Shown: one piece after another, positions 1 through 5,928 of the stretch
Layout: each line of letters starts with the position of its first letter
How positions within the stretch are numbered: position 1 is the stretch's first letter
Assembly: GCA_021821235.1 (NCBI GenBank)
Contig: JAKACS010000119.1
Location: 1-8,180, forward strand
Direction: 5' to 3'
Length of the DNA stretch: 8,180 nucleotides
Source: Bacillota bacterium
GTDB taxonomy: Bacteria > Bacillota > Bacilli > Bacillales_B > DSM-18226
Made by a program: the position numbers and the translations under genes
The notes under the pieces: model-generated
Databases searched by the model: none
Seen by the model: only the letters and a program-made list of their open reading frames with translations
What the model was told of the DNA's origin: nothing

Positions 1-407
1 AAGAAAAAATGGGGAATTTTATCGAAAAAATTGATCAATTGATTGCAGGAAAAGAAACTGCGGCAGAGAAGTTATTAATGATGATCACTGCCCATTTTCG
101 ATTGCTTTCCAACGACCATCATCTAGCAGTCGTTACCCAACTCGAGCTTCGGCAGTCCAATAAGGAAATTCGCTTGCAAATTAATGATATTTTAAAACGA
201 TACCTTAAAGTAATCGATAAGATTTTGCTTGAGGGAATCGAAAACGGCGAATTTTCAAGTGATTTGGATATTAGGCTTGCCCGGCAAATGATCTTTGGGA
301 CGATTGATGAATCGGCAACATCTTGGGTCATGAATGAGGGAAAATACGATCTTAATGCATTGGCAGAAAGAGTTCATCATTTACTAATAAATGGGTGCAG
401 GAAGTAA
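1..407 (+). CDS. fadR: Fatty-acid-responsive TetR-family repressor FadR, 3' part only
   Basis: This is the C-terminal part of a TetR-family transcriptional repressor cut by the window edge; the reading frame is open from the first full codon at position 3 and ends at TAA 405-407. About 134 residues are visible. The DNA-binding helix-turn-helix lies upstream, outside the window, so the ATG at position 9 is an internal methionine, not the start. What is visible is the helical ligand and dimerisation domain, with a run IVTQLELRQSN-like (here VVTQLELRQSNKEIR) and RLARQMIFGTIDE that I recognise from Bacillus FadR (YsiA). In B. subtilis FadR represses beta-oxidation operons and is released from DNA by long-chain acyl-CoA. 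The immediate downstream fadB, 25 nt away, and etfBA support this identity and suggest one autoregulated operon. I saw no full FadR operator palindrome in the window, which fits an operator upstream of the operon's first gene. Confidence 0.9.
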   Translation, partial: EKMGNFIEKIDQLIAGKETAAEKLLMMITAHFRLLSNDHHLAVVTQLELRQSNKEIRLQINDILKRYLKVIDKILLEGIENGEFSSDLDIRLARQMIFGTIDESATSWVMNEGKYDLNALAERVHHLLINGCRK

Positions 408-417
408 AAAACTCAAA

Positions 418-432
418 ACAGGGGGGATGGCC
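418..432 (+). promoter_or_regulatory. fadB ribosome binding site that selects a TTG start
   Basis: A G-rich Shine-Dalgarno-like run, AGGGGGG, lies at 420-426. It directly abuts the ATG at 427, which leaves no room for initiation there, but sits 6 nt before the TTG at 433. This spacing argues for the TTG as the true fadB start. Confidence 0.6.
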
Positions 433-1197
433 TTGAAATTCATAACATGGTCCGTTGAAGACAGCATTGCCGTTATGACATTAAAGCGACCGCCAGCAAA
501 TGCCTTGTCAAAAGGGCTGCTGCGGGAGCTTTCCGAAGCTTTAGACGAAATTGAGCCAAACACGGAAGTAAAAGTTCTGGTTTTTCATGGGGAAGGACGC
601 TTTTTCTCTGCAGGGGCTGATATTAAAGAATTCACAACGGTCTCTGCTTCCGATCGATTCGCAGGCGGTGGACAAGACTTGTTTGAACGGATCGAACGAT
701 TCCCGAAACCAGTTATTGCTGCCATTCATGGTGCTGCGCTTGGAGGAGGACTTGAACTAGCGATGGCATGCCATATTCGGCTCGTAAGCGAGACGGCAAA
801 ACTCGGATTGCCGGAGCTGCAGCTTGGACTTATTCCAGGATACGGCGGCACCCAGCGTTTAGCTAAATATGTTGGGATGGCAAGAGCAGCTGAGATGATG
901 TTTACTTCCGAGCCAATTACCGGTCTTGAAGCAGAAAGGTATGGTTTGGCCAACCATGCATATCCGGAAAGCGAGTTGCTGGATAAGGCAAAACAATTGG
1001 CGCAAAAGATTTCCAAAAAAAGCCCCGGATCGCTAAAAGCAGTACTTGAACTTCTAAACTTCGCCAAAACAAATGAATTTTATGAAGGGATCAAAAAAGA
1101 GGCCGAACTATTTGGAGAAGTTTTTATCTCCAATGATGCCAAGGAAGGAATTCAAGCTTTTATTGAAAAACGGGAGCCAAACTTCAAAGGCGCATAG
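433..1197 (+). CDS. fadB: Enoyl-CoA hydratase (crotonase family), beta-oxidation
   Basis: The product (254 residues from the TTG start) is a crotonase-fold enoyl-CoA hydratase that adds water to trans-2-enoyl-CoA in cytosolic fatty-acid beta-oxidation. The oxyanion-hole segment SAGADIKEF is at residues 59-67 and the second one, GAALGGGLELAMA, at about 100-112. The two catalytic glutamates of the family, Glu144 and Glu164 of rat mitochondrial hydratase, correspond here to Glu108 (in GLELAM) and Glu128 (in GLPELQLG). The following IPGYGGTQRL is also typical. The length is normal for a single-domain hydratase; there is no fused dehydrogenase domain as in E. coli FadB. Longer readings from ATG 391 or ATG 427 exist, but the first overlaps fadR and the second has its SD at zero spacing. 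With the TTG start the N-terminus MKFITWSVED lines up with the B. subtilis protein as I recall it. The gene follows fadR by 25 nt, in the same operon. Confidence 0.92.
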   Translation: MKFITWSVEDSIAVMTLKRPPANALSKGLLRELSEALDEIEPNTEVKVLVFHGEGRFFSAGADIKEFTTVSASDRFAGGGQDLFERIERFPKPVIAAIHGAALGGGLELAMACHIRLVSETAKLGLPELQLGLIPGYGGTQRLAKYVGMARAAEMMFTSEPITGLEAERYGLANHAYPESELLDKAKQLAQKISKKSPGSLKAVLELLNFAKTNEFYEGIKKEAELFGEVFISNDAKEGIQAFIEKREPNFKGA

Positions 1198-1307
1198 TCT
1201 CAAAGAGAGTGCAAGGATCAGAATACAGCAAAACTGTAAAATTTTTTTAACTAAAATTTTTTCAATCTTTAGAACTGAAATAATCTTTTACTATTAGGAG
1301 GGAAACC
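1198..1307 (+). other. fadB-etfB intergenic stretch with A/T-tract repeats
   Basis: This 110-nt gap is wider than the other gaps within the operon (25 and 33 nt). It holds two copies of AAAATTTTTT, at 1238-1247 and 1253-1262, and the etfB Shine-Dalgarno AGGAGG at 1296-1301, 6 nt before the ATG. I see no convincing -35/-10 pair and no GC-containing terminator hairpin. A weak internal promoter cannot be excluded. Confidence 0.5.
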
Positions 1308-2081
1308 ATGAATATTTACGTATTAATGAAGAGAACGTTTGATACGGAAGAGAAAATTGCAATTTCCGGCGGGAGAATCAATGAGGATGGTGCAGAATTT
1401 ATTATCAATCCTTATGATGAATATGCCATTGAAGAAGCGATTCAGGTACGTGACGCGCACGGCGGTGAAGTAACGGTTATCTCCGTCGGAAATGAGGAAG
1501 TGGAGAAACAATTGCGCACAGCCCTTGCAATGGGAGCTGATAAAGCGGTTTTAATTAACACGGAAGACGATATTGAAGAAGGCGATCAATTTACAACCGC
1601 CAAAATTCTTGCACAGTATTTAAAAGACAAGGATGCCGATTTGATAATTGGAGGAAATGTTGCAATTGATGGCGGTTCAGGCCAGGTTGGGCCACGTGTT
1701 GCCGAATTGCTCGATATTCCTTACGTAACGACAATTACGAAGCTTGAGATCGATGGCGAAAAAGCAACCATTACCCGAGATGTCGAAGGGGACTCCGAAA
1801 TTATAGAAGCATCTCTTCCGCTTTTAGTAACTGCACAGCAAGGGTTAAACGAACCGCGTTATCCATCGCTGCCAGGGATTATGAAAGCGAAGAAGAAACC
1901 GCTTGAGGAATTGGAGTTGGATGATCTGGATCTTGAAGAGGAAGATGTAGAAGCGAAAACAAAGACAATTGAAATCTATCTTCCGCCAAAAAAAGAAGCA
2001 GGAAAAGTTCTTTCCGGCGAATTAAACGATCAAGTAAAAGAGCTTGTTCAGCTGCTGCACTCGGAAGCAAAAGTGATTTAA
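1308..2081 (+). CDS. etfB: Electron transfer flavoprotein beta subunit
   Basis: The 257-residue product is the small subunit of the soluble electron transfer flavoprotein, which with EtfA carries electrons from acyl-CoA dehydrogenases to the respiratory chain. The beta-subunit signature is at residues 180-198, LNEPRYPSLPGIMKAKKKP. It corresponds to the recognition loop of human ETF-beta, which docks onto the dehydrogenases. The nucleotide-binding segment DGGSGQVGP is at 121-129. An acidic stretch rich in Glu, Asp and Leu follows at 199-215, and a C-terminal helix (about 240-252) closes the protein. Length and domain order are standard for a group I (housekeeping) EtfB. Translation starts at ATG 1308 behind a perfect AGGAGG. 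The gene is followed 33 nt later by etfA, and the two are expected to be co-translated for heterodimer assembly. Presence after fadB ties it to fatty-acid oxidation. Confidence 0.96.
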   Translation: MNIYVLMKRTFDTEEKIAISGGRINEDGAEFIINPYDEYAIEEAIQVRDAHGGEVTVISVGNEEVEKQLRTALAMGADKAVLINTEDDIEEGDQFTTAKILAQYLKDKDADLIIGGNVAIDGGSGQVGPRVAELLDIPYVTTITKLEIDGEKATITRDVEGDSEIIEASLPLLVTAQQGLNEPRYPSLPGIMKAKKKPLEELELDDLDLEEEDVEAKTKTIEIYLPPKKEAGKVLSGELNDQVKELVQLLHSEAKVI

Positions 2082-2114
2082 AAATCGGAAAAATATCGAT
2101 CAGGAGGGATTTGA

Positions 2115-3092
2115 ATGGCTAGAAAAGTATTGGTATTAGGTGAAGTTCGAGAGGGGGTCTTACGGAATGTTTCTTTTGAGGCTGTTGCTGCGGCAAAAAC
2201 TGTGGCAGAAGGCGGCGAAGTGATTGGTGTTTTAGTCGGCGATTCTGTAAGCGCTTTAGCGAAAACTTTCATTGACCAAGGTGCCGAACGCGTGATTGTT
2301 GTTGAAGATGCGAAGTTAAAGCAGTACACTTCGGATGGCTATTCTCAGGCATTGTTAGCTGTGGTGGAGCAAGAAAAACCGGAAGGAATTGTTTTGGGAC
2401 ATACAGCTCTTGGAAAAGATCTTGCACCAAAAGTAGCTGCAAAGCTTGATTCAGGCTTGATTTCCGATGCAACGGGTGTAGAGGCTGTAGGCGAAAATAT
2501 TCTTTTTACAAGACCCATATATTCCGGCAAAGCGTTTGAAAAGAAAATGGCGACAGATAAATTAATTTTCGCGACGATCCGCCCGAATAATATTGCGCCA
2601 CTTGAAAAAGATGAATCCAGAAACGGAGACGTTTCCTCTCTGGCTGTCCAAATTAAAGATCTCCGGACGATTATAAAGGAAGTTGTCCGCAAAACGAACC
2701 AAGGGGTTGACCTATCCGAGGCAAAGGTCATTGTTTCCGGTGGACGCGGTGTGAAAAGCAAGGAAGGCTTTGAGCCACTACAGGAACTGGCAAATGTACT
2801 TGGTGGGGCAGTTGGTGCATCACGCGGGGCATGTGATGCGGATTACTGCGAATACTCTTTGCAGATCGGTCAAACAGGCAAAGTAGTAACGCCGGATTTG
2901 TACATAGCTTGTGGAATTTCCGGAGCTATTCAGCATTTGGCAGGGATGTCGAATTCAAAAGTGATTGTTGCCATTAACAAAGATCCGGAAGCAAATATTT
3001 TTAAAGTATCCGATTATGGCATTGTTGGCGACCTCTTTGAAGTGGTTCCGATGCTGACAGAAGAATTTAAAAAACTGAAAGTTCATTCATAA
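2115..3092 (+). CDS. etfA: Electron transfer flavoprotein alpha subunit
   Basis: The 325-residue product is the FAD-binding large subunit of ETF. The N-terminal alpha/beta domain covers roughly residues 1-185. The C-terminal FAD domain (about 195-325) shows the family motifs: SGGRGV at 208-213, GASRGACDADY at 234-244, QIGQTGKVVTPDLYIACGIS at 250-269, GAIQHLAGM at 270-278 and INKDPEANIFKVSDYGIVGD at 287-306. The last two correspond to the PROSITE-type alpha-subunit signature. The length is typical and nothing is truncated. ATG 2115 is preceded by AGGAGGG at 2102-2108. It is the last gene of the fadR-fadB-etfB-etfA unit, since a strong terminator follows 7 nt after the stop. Together with EtfB it forms a heterodimer with one FAD and one AMP. 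The electron acceptor (an ETF-quinone oxidoreductase or equivalent) is not in this window. Confidence 0.96.
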   Translation: MARKVLVLGEVREGVLRNVSFEAVAAAKTVAEGGEVIGVLVGDSVSALAKTFIDQGAERVIVVEDAKLKQYTSDGYSQALLAVVEQEKPEGIVLGHTALGKDLAPKVAAKLDSGLISDATGVEAVGENILFTRPIYSGKAFEKKMATDKLIFATIRPNNIAPLEKDESRNGDVSSLAVQIKDLRTIIKEVVRKTNQGVDLSEAKVIVSGGRGVKSKEGFEPLQELANVLGGAVGASRGACDADYCEYSLQIGQTGKVVTPDLYIACGISGAIQHLAGMSNSKVIVAINKDPEANIFKVSDYGIVGDLFEVVPMLTEEFKKLKVHS

Positions 3093-3099
3093 ACAGATC

Positions 3100-3135
3100 G
3101 AAGAGCAACTGACCAGTTGCTCTTCTCTCGTTTTC
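3100..3135 (+). terminator. Intrinsic terminator after etfA
   Basis: A perfect 11-bp stem, GAAGAGCAACT at 3100-3110 with AGTTGCTCTTC at 3115-3125, closes a GACC loop and is followed by the T-rich TCTCGTTTTC. It ends the fad/etf operon and insulates trxA. The T-tract is interrupted, so some read-through is possible. Confidence 0.88.
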
Positions 3136-3184
3136 AAAGCATATTTTTATCGAGACAGGGTATAGTAATGAGGAAATCAAATTA

Positions 3185-3221
3185 TTAGCAAGTAGGATTA
3201 AACGATGGTATACTGTCCCTA
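3185..3221 (+). promoter_or_regulatory. SigA promoter of trxA with extended -10
   Basis: TATACT at 3209-3214 (5 of 6 to TATAAT) is preceded by the TG-n extension (TGG, 3206-3208). A weak -35, TTAGCA at 3185-3190, lies 18 nt upstream. Transcription should start near 3221, giving a leader of about 34 nt. In B. subtilis trxA is transcribed from SigA and SigB promoters and is stress-inducible. Confidence 0.65.
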
Positions 3222-3254
3222 GTAGATGAGTATTCTTTAGGAGGATTTTTCAAA

Positions 3255-3569
3255 ATGGCTATTACACATGTAACCGATCAAACTTTTTCTGCAGAAACAA
3301 GCTCAGGTTTAGTCCTTTGCGATTTTTGGGCACCATGGTGCGGACCTTGTAAAATGATTGCCCCTGTATTAGAAGAGATTGATGCAGAAATGGCCAATCA
3401 AGTAAAAATTGTCAAGCTTGATGTTGATGAAAACCAGCAAACAGCTGCAAATTTCGGCGTAATGAGCATACCTACTTTGCTTCTTTTCAAAAATGGCGAA
3501 GTGGTCGATAAAGTGATTGGCTTCCAGCCAAAAGAAGCACTAAAAAGCGTTATTGAACGCAACCTGTAA
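3255..3569 (+). CDS. trxA: Thioredoxin
   Basis: The 104-residue product is a classical cytosolic thioredoxin that reduces protein disulfides, including those of ribonucleotide reductase and peroxiredoxins, and is itself recycled by NADPH-thioredoxin reductase. The redox motif WCGPC is at residues 28-32 (Cys29, Cys32). The buried aspartate of the family is Asp23 and the cis-proline is Pro73 in MSIPTL. There is no signal peptide or extra domain, and the length equals that of other Bacillus TrxA proteins. An extra cysteine, Cys22, directly precedes the buried aspartate, which I do not recall from B. subtilis TrxA. ATG 3255 follows AGGAGG at 3239-3244 with a 10-nt spacer. The gene stands alone between two intrinsic terminators and is therefore monocistronic, with its own promoter. 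Confidence 0.97.
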   Translation: MAITHVTDQTFSAETSSGLVLCDFWAPWCGPCKMIAPVLEEIDAEMANQVKIVKLDVDENQQTAANFGVMSIPTLLLFKNGEVVDKVIGFQPKEALKSVIERNL

Positions 3570-3589
3570 TAATTGAAAAAATATAACCT

Positions 3590-3630
3590 AAAACCTTAGC
3601 CCGACATATTTGGCTAAGGTTTTCTTTTGT
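3590..3630 (+). terminator. Intrinsic terminator after trxA
   Basis: A 12-bp stem is formed by AAAACCTTAGCC at 3590-3601 and GGCTAAGGTTTT at 3612-3623, around a 10-nt loop. It runs into TTTTCTTTT (3620-3628). It lies 20 nt after the trxA stop and should end trxA transcription before uvrC. Confidence 0.9.
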
Positions 3631-3782
3631 GGTCTAGGAAATTATAAATTTTTACGTTGTGGATAACCTTGCATGAGCTCTTTGAATCTGGCTTCAGCGC
3701 TTTTTGTTCTTGACTGCCAGGCTTTTCTTTTTAGAAGAGATGCATTAGAATTTTAACGGGTCAAAAATATTTTATTAAAGAG
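3631..3782 (+). promoter_or_regulatory. trxA-uvrC intergenic region; weak uvrC promoter candidate
   Basis: A uvrC promoter must lie here, since the trxA terminator precedes it. The best -10 is TAGAAT at 3746-3751 (5 of 6), but the -35 at 17-nt spacing is only TTTTCT at 3723-3728. Another -35-like TTGACT at 3710-3715 has only TAGAAG at 3732-3737 downstream (spacer 16). I see no LexA box of the CGAAC-N4-GTTCG type. A perfect DnaA box is at 3658-3666. Confidence 0.35.
3658..3666 (-). promoter_or_regulatory. Single consensus DnaA box
   Basis: TGTGGATAA on the plus strand is the reverse complement of the consensus DnaA 9-mer TTATCCACA. It stands alone: I see no second box nearby and no origin-like cluster. 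A regulatory role is only a possibility. Confidence 0.3.
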
Positions 3783-3791
3783 GTGGCCGGC

Positions 3792-5567
3792 GTGAATTCG
3801 ATAATTAAACAAAAACTTGCCCTGTTGCCTGACCAGCCTGGCTGCTATTTAATGAAAGACCGACAGGGAACCATTATTTATGTCGGGAAAGCAAAAGTAT
3901 TAAAAAACCGCGTTCGTTCCTACTTTACCGGTTCTCATGACGGCAAAACGCTTAGACTGGTAAATGAAATTGAGGACTTTGAATATATTGTCACTTCCTC
4001 CAATATCGAAGCATTGCTGCTTGAAATCAATTTAATAAAAAAGCATGATCCGAAGTATAATATTATGCTGAAGGATGATAAGAGTTATCCCTTTATTAAG
4101 CTGACAGCAGAAAGACATCCGAAATTGATCATCACACGGAAAGTAAAAAAAGATAAAGGAAAATACTTTGGGCCTTATCCCAATGTCCAGGCGGCAAACG
4201 AAACAAAAAAACTGCTTGACCGCATTTATCCATTAAGAAAATGTTCGACCTTGCCTGATCGGGTCTGTTTGTATTACCATCTAGGACAGTGCCTGGCACC
4301 ATGTGTCAACGAGGTTGCCGAAGAACAGTATAAACAAATTACAGACGAAATTACTCGGTTTTTAAATGGTGGATACAAACAGATAAAAAAAGAACTGTCG
4401 GAAAAAATGCTTCTCGCGGCTGAGGAGTTGGATTTTGAACGGGCAAAAGAGTATCGTGACAAAATTGCCCATATTGAAACGACAATGGAAAAGCAAAAAA
4501 TGACAACGACTGATTTTACGGATCGTGATGTGTTTGGCTATGCCGTTGATAAAGGTTGGATGTGTGTTCAAGTCTTTTTTGTCCGCCAGGGAAAATTAAT
4601 TGAACGGGATGTCTCAATGTTTCCGATCTACGGCGAGCCGGAGGAAGAGATACTTTCCTATTTAGGGCAATTTTATGAAAAGGCCAATCACTTTAAGCCA
4701 AAGGAAATTCTTGTTCAAGAAGCGGTTGAAAGCGATGTGGCGGAACAGGTGCTTCACGTAAAAGTCATCAAACCCCAACGCGGGCAAAAAAAAGATCTTG
4801 TCAAACTAGCTGTAAAAAATGCGCAAATTGCTTTAAACGAGAAATTTTCGCTGATTGAAAGAGACGAAGAACGGACGATTAAAGCGGTTGAAAACCTTGG
4901 AAAGGCAATGGGAATTTATACACCGCACCGAATTGAGGCGTTTGACAACTCCAATATTCAAGGAACTTCCCCTGTATCAGCGGTCGTTGTCTTTATTGAT
5001 GGAAAAGCTAGTAAAAAAGAATACCGTAAATATAAAATTAAGACAGTAAAGGGCCCTGATGATTATGAATCAATGCGTGAAGTAGTGAGAAGAAGATATT
5101 TCCGGGTACTAAAAGAAGAACTTCCACTGCCCGATTTAATTATCATTGATGGGGGGAAAGGGCATATTGAAGCAGTTAGAGATGTTCTGGAAAATGAGCT
5201 TGGCCTTGAAATCCCGCTTTCAGGGCTTGCCAAGGATGAGAAGCACCGAACATCACAGCTTCTTTATGGGAATCCATTGGAAATTGTTCCGTTGGCAAGG
5301 AACAGCCAGGAATTTTATTTGCTGCAGCGAATTCAAGATGAGGTGCATCGGTTTGCGATTACTTTTCATCGTCAAATTCGTGGGAAAAATGCATTTCAAT
5401 CAATGCTCGATGACATTTCAGGTATCGGGGAAAAGCGAAAAAAATTATTGTTAAAAACATATGGCTCAGTGAAAAAAATGAAAGAAGCTACATTTGAACA
5501 GTTCAGATCGCTTGGCTTGCCGGCGGATGTGGCAGAGAAACTAATAGAAAAACTTCATGATTCTTGA
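3792..5567 (+). CDS. uvrC: UvrABC excinuclease subunit C
   Basis: The 591-residue product is the nuclease of bacterial nucleotide excision repair, which cuts damaged DNA on both sides of the lesion after UvrA and UvrB have located it. The N-terminal GIY-YIG nuclease (about 13-95) makes the 3' cut: GCY at 17-19, YVG at 30-32, Arg40 and a metal-binding Glu78 in LLLEIN. Four cysteines, Cys151, 159, 167 and 171 (C-x7-C-x7-C-x3-C), match the iron-sulfur ligand set reported for UvrC. The UvrB-interacting UVR helix pair spans about 196-232. The RNase H-like domain for the 5' cut has Asp385 in AFDNSN, Asp423/424 in GPDDY, Asp453 in IIDGGKG and His519 in DEVHRFA. Tandem helix-hairpin-helix motifs end the protein (about 537-590). 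I chose GTG 3792 over the in-frame GTG 3783 because the SD AAAGAGGTGG (3777-3786) overlaps the latter and is well spaced for the former. It has no terminator of its own. Confidence 0.97.
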   Translation: MNSIIKQKLALLPDQPGCYLMKDRQGTIIYVGKAKVLKNRVRSYFTGSHDGKTLRLVNEIEDFEYIVTSSNIEALLLEINLIKKHDPKYNIMLKDDKSYPFIKLTAERHPKLIITRKVKKDKGKYFGPYPNVQAANETKKLLDRIYPLRKCSTLPDRVCLYYHLGQCLAPCVNEVAEEQYKQITDEITRFLNGGYKQIKKELSEKMLLAAEELDFERAKEYRDKIAHIETTMEKQKMTTTDFTDRDVFGYAVDKGWMCVQVFFVRQGKLIERDVSMFPIYGEPEEEILSYLGQFYEKANHFKPKEILVQEAVESDVAEQVLHVKVIKPQRGQKKDLVKLAVKNAQIALNEKFSLIERDEERTIKAVENLGKAMGIYTPHRIEAFDNSNIQGTSPVSAVVVFIDGKASKKEYRKYKIKTVKGPDDYESMREVVRRRYFRVLKEELPLPDLIIIDGGKGHIEAVRDVLENELGLEIPLSGLAKDEKHRTSQLLYGNPLEIVPLARNSQEFYLLQRIQDEVHRFAITFHRQIRGKNAFQSMLDDISGIGEKRKKLLLKTYGSVKKMKEATFEQFRSLGLPADVAEKLIEKLHDS

Positions 5568-5603
5568 TTGTCAGAAAAACAACCCTATGCTATAATGGAA
5601 AAA
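5568..5603 (+). promoter_or_regulatory. SigA promoter of the lysC leader
   Basis: TTGTCA at 5568-5573 (5 of 6) and a perfect TATAAT at 5591-5596 are separated by 17 nt, and the -10 carries the TG-n extension (TGC, 5588-5590). This is the best promoter in the window. The -35 begins in the base after the uvrC stop codon. Transcription should start near 5603. Confidence 0.88.
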
Positions 5604-5637
5604 ACTTTATATTACTATCACTTTATAGTATTAAAGT
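5604..5637 (+). other. AU-rich hairpin at the 5' end of the lysC transcript
   Basis: ACTTTA 5604-5609 pairs with TAAAGT 5632-5637, and TACTAT 5613-5618 pairs with ATAGTA 5625-5630, with a small internal loop (TAT against T) and the terminal loop CACTTT. The hairpin would sit at the very 5' end of the RNA and shares two bases with riboswitch helix P1. Confidence 0.5.
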
Positions 5638-5810
5638 GAAGGTAGAGGTGCGAACTTCAAGAGTAGCGATCCCGAGAAGAGTGAGCTTCAATGACGGATG
5701 GTGAAAGGGGATGTTCGCCGAAGCAAAGGGAGACTCATCGCTTTTTTTGCTGGTCCTGTGTTGAATAAATACTGGATTGTCAAGGCGGCTGTCTTGGAGA
5801 GCTATCTCAC
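5636..5810 (+). ncRNA. Lysine riboswitch (L-box) aptamer
   Basis: The sequence carries the conserved core blocks of the lysine riboswitch in order: AGAGGTGCGAACTTCAAGAG starting at 5644, TGAAAGGGGA at 5702-5711, GCCGAAGC at 5717-5724, TTGCTGG at 5747-5753, ACTGGATTGTCA at 5771-5782 and GGAGAGCTATC at 5796-5806. Helix P1 is closed by GTG 5636-5638 and AGGTAG 5640-5645 pairing with CTATCTCAC 5802-5810, with A5639 bulged and one G-U pair. In this RNA class free lysine binds the five-helix junction and stabilises P1. Its position between the promoter and the lysine-sensitive aspartokinase gene fits the established role: lysine lowers lysC expression. Reading frames through it are spurious. Confidence 0.96.
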
Positions 5811-5838
5811 ATTGTATACGTTGAATTACTTCGTGTTC

Positions 5839-5875
5839 AAAGCAATGGGATGCTGTTCTCATTGCTTTTTATTTT
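5839..5875 (+). terminator. Riboswitch-controlled attenuator upstream of lysC
   Basis: AAAGCAATGGGA at 5839-5850 pairs with TTCTCATTGCTTT at 5857-5868 (12 bp with one G-U pair, loop TGCTGT), followed by TTTTTATTTT at 5866-5875. A competing antiterminator is visible: TCACATTG at 5807-5814 can pair with CAATGGGA at 5843-5850 (one A/G mismatch). It uses the 3' strand of P1, so lysine-stabilised P1 should free the terminator and stop transcription. Confidence 0.9.
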
Positions 5876-5928
5876 GCGAGAGAATAAAAAGTGCTGCCGC
5901 GATTTTAATGTTGAAAGAAGGGGAAATT

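Noticed and set aside
331..339. FadR operator half-site (TGAATGA) within fadR
   Set aside because: Only one half of the TGAATGA-N4-TCATTCA-type palindrome is present; the same holds for the TTCATTCAT at the end of etfA (3082-3090).
2345..2761. 138-codon open frame on the minus strand opposite etfA
   Set aside because: It lies entirely within a clearly functional gene, has no recognisable protein features and is explained as an antisense shadow of etfA codon bias.
3187..3190. AGCA near the trxA promoter as an Spx contact element
   Set aside because: It falls at about -34 and is part of the weak -35, not near -44 where I would expect the Spx-associated element.
5698..5928. N-terminal extension of LysC by 77 residues in an open frame
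   Set aside because: The extension reads through the lysine riboswitch core and the attenuator hairpin. The family N-terminus and a good SD fit GTG 5929.
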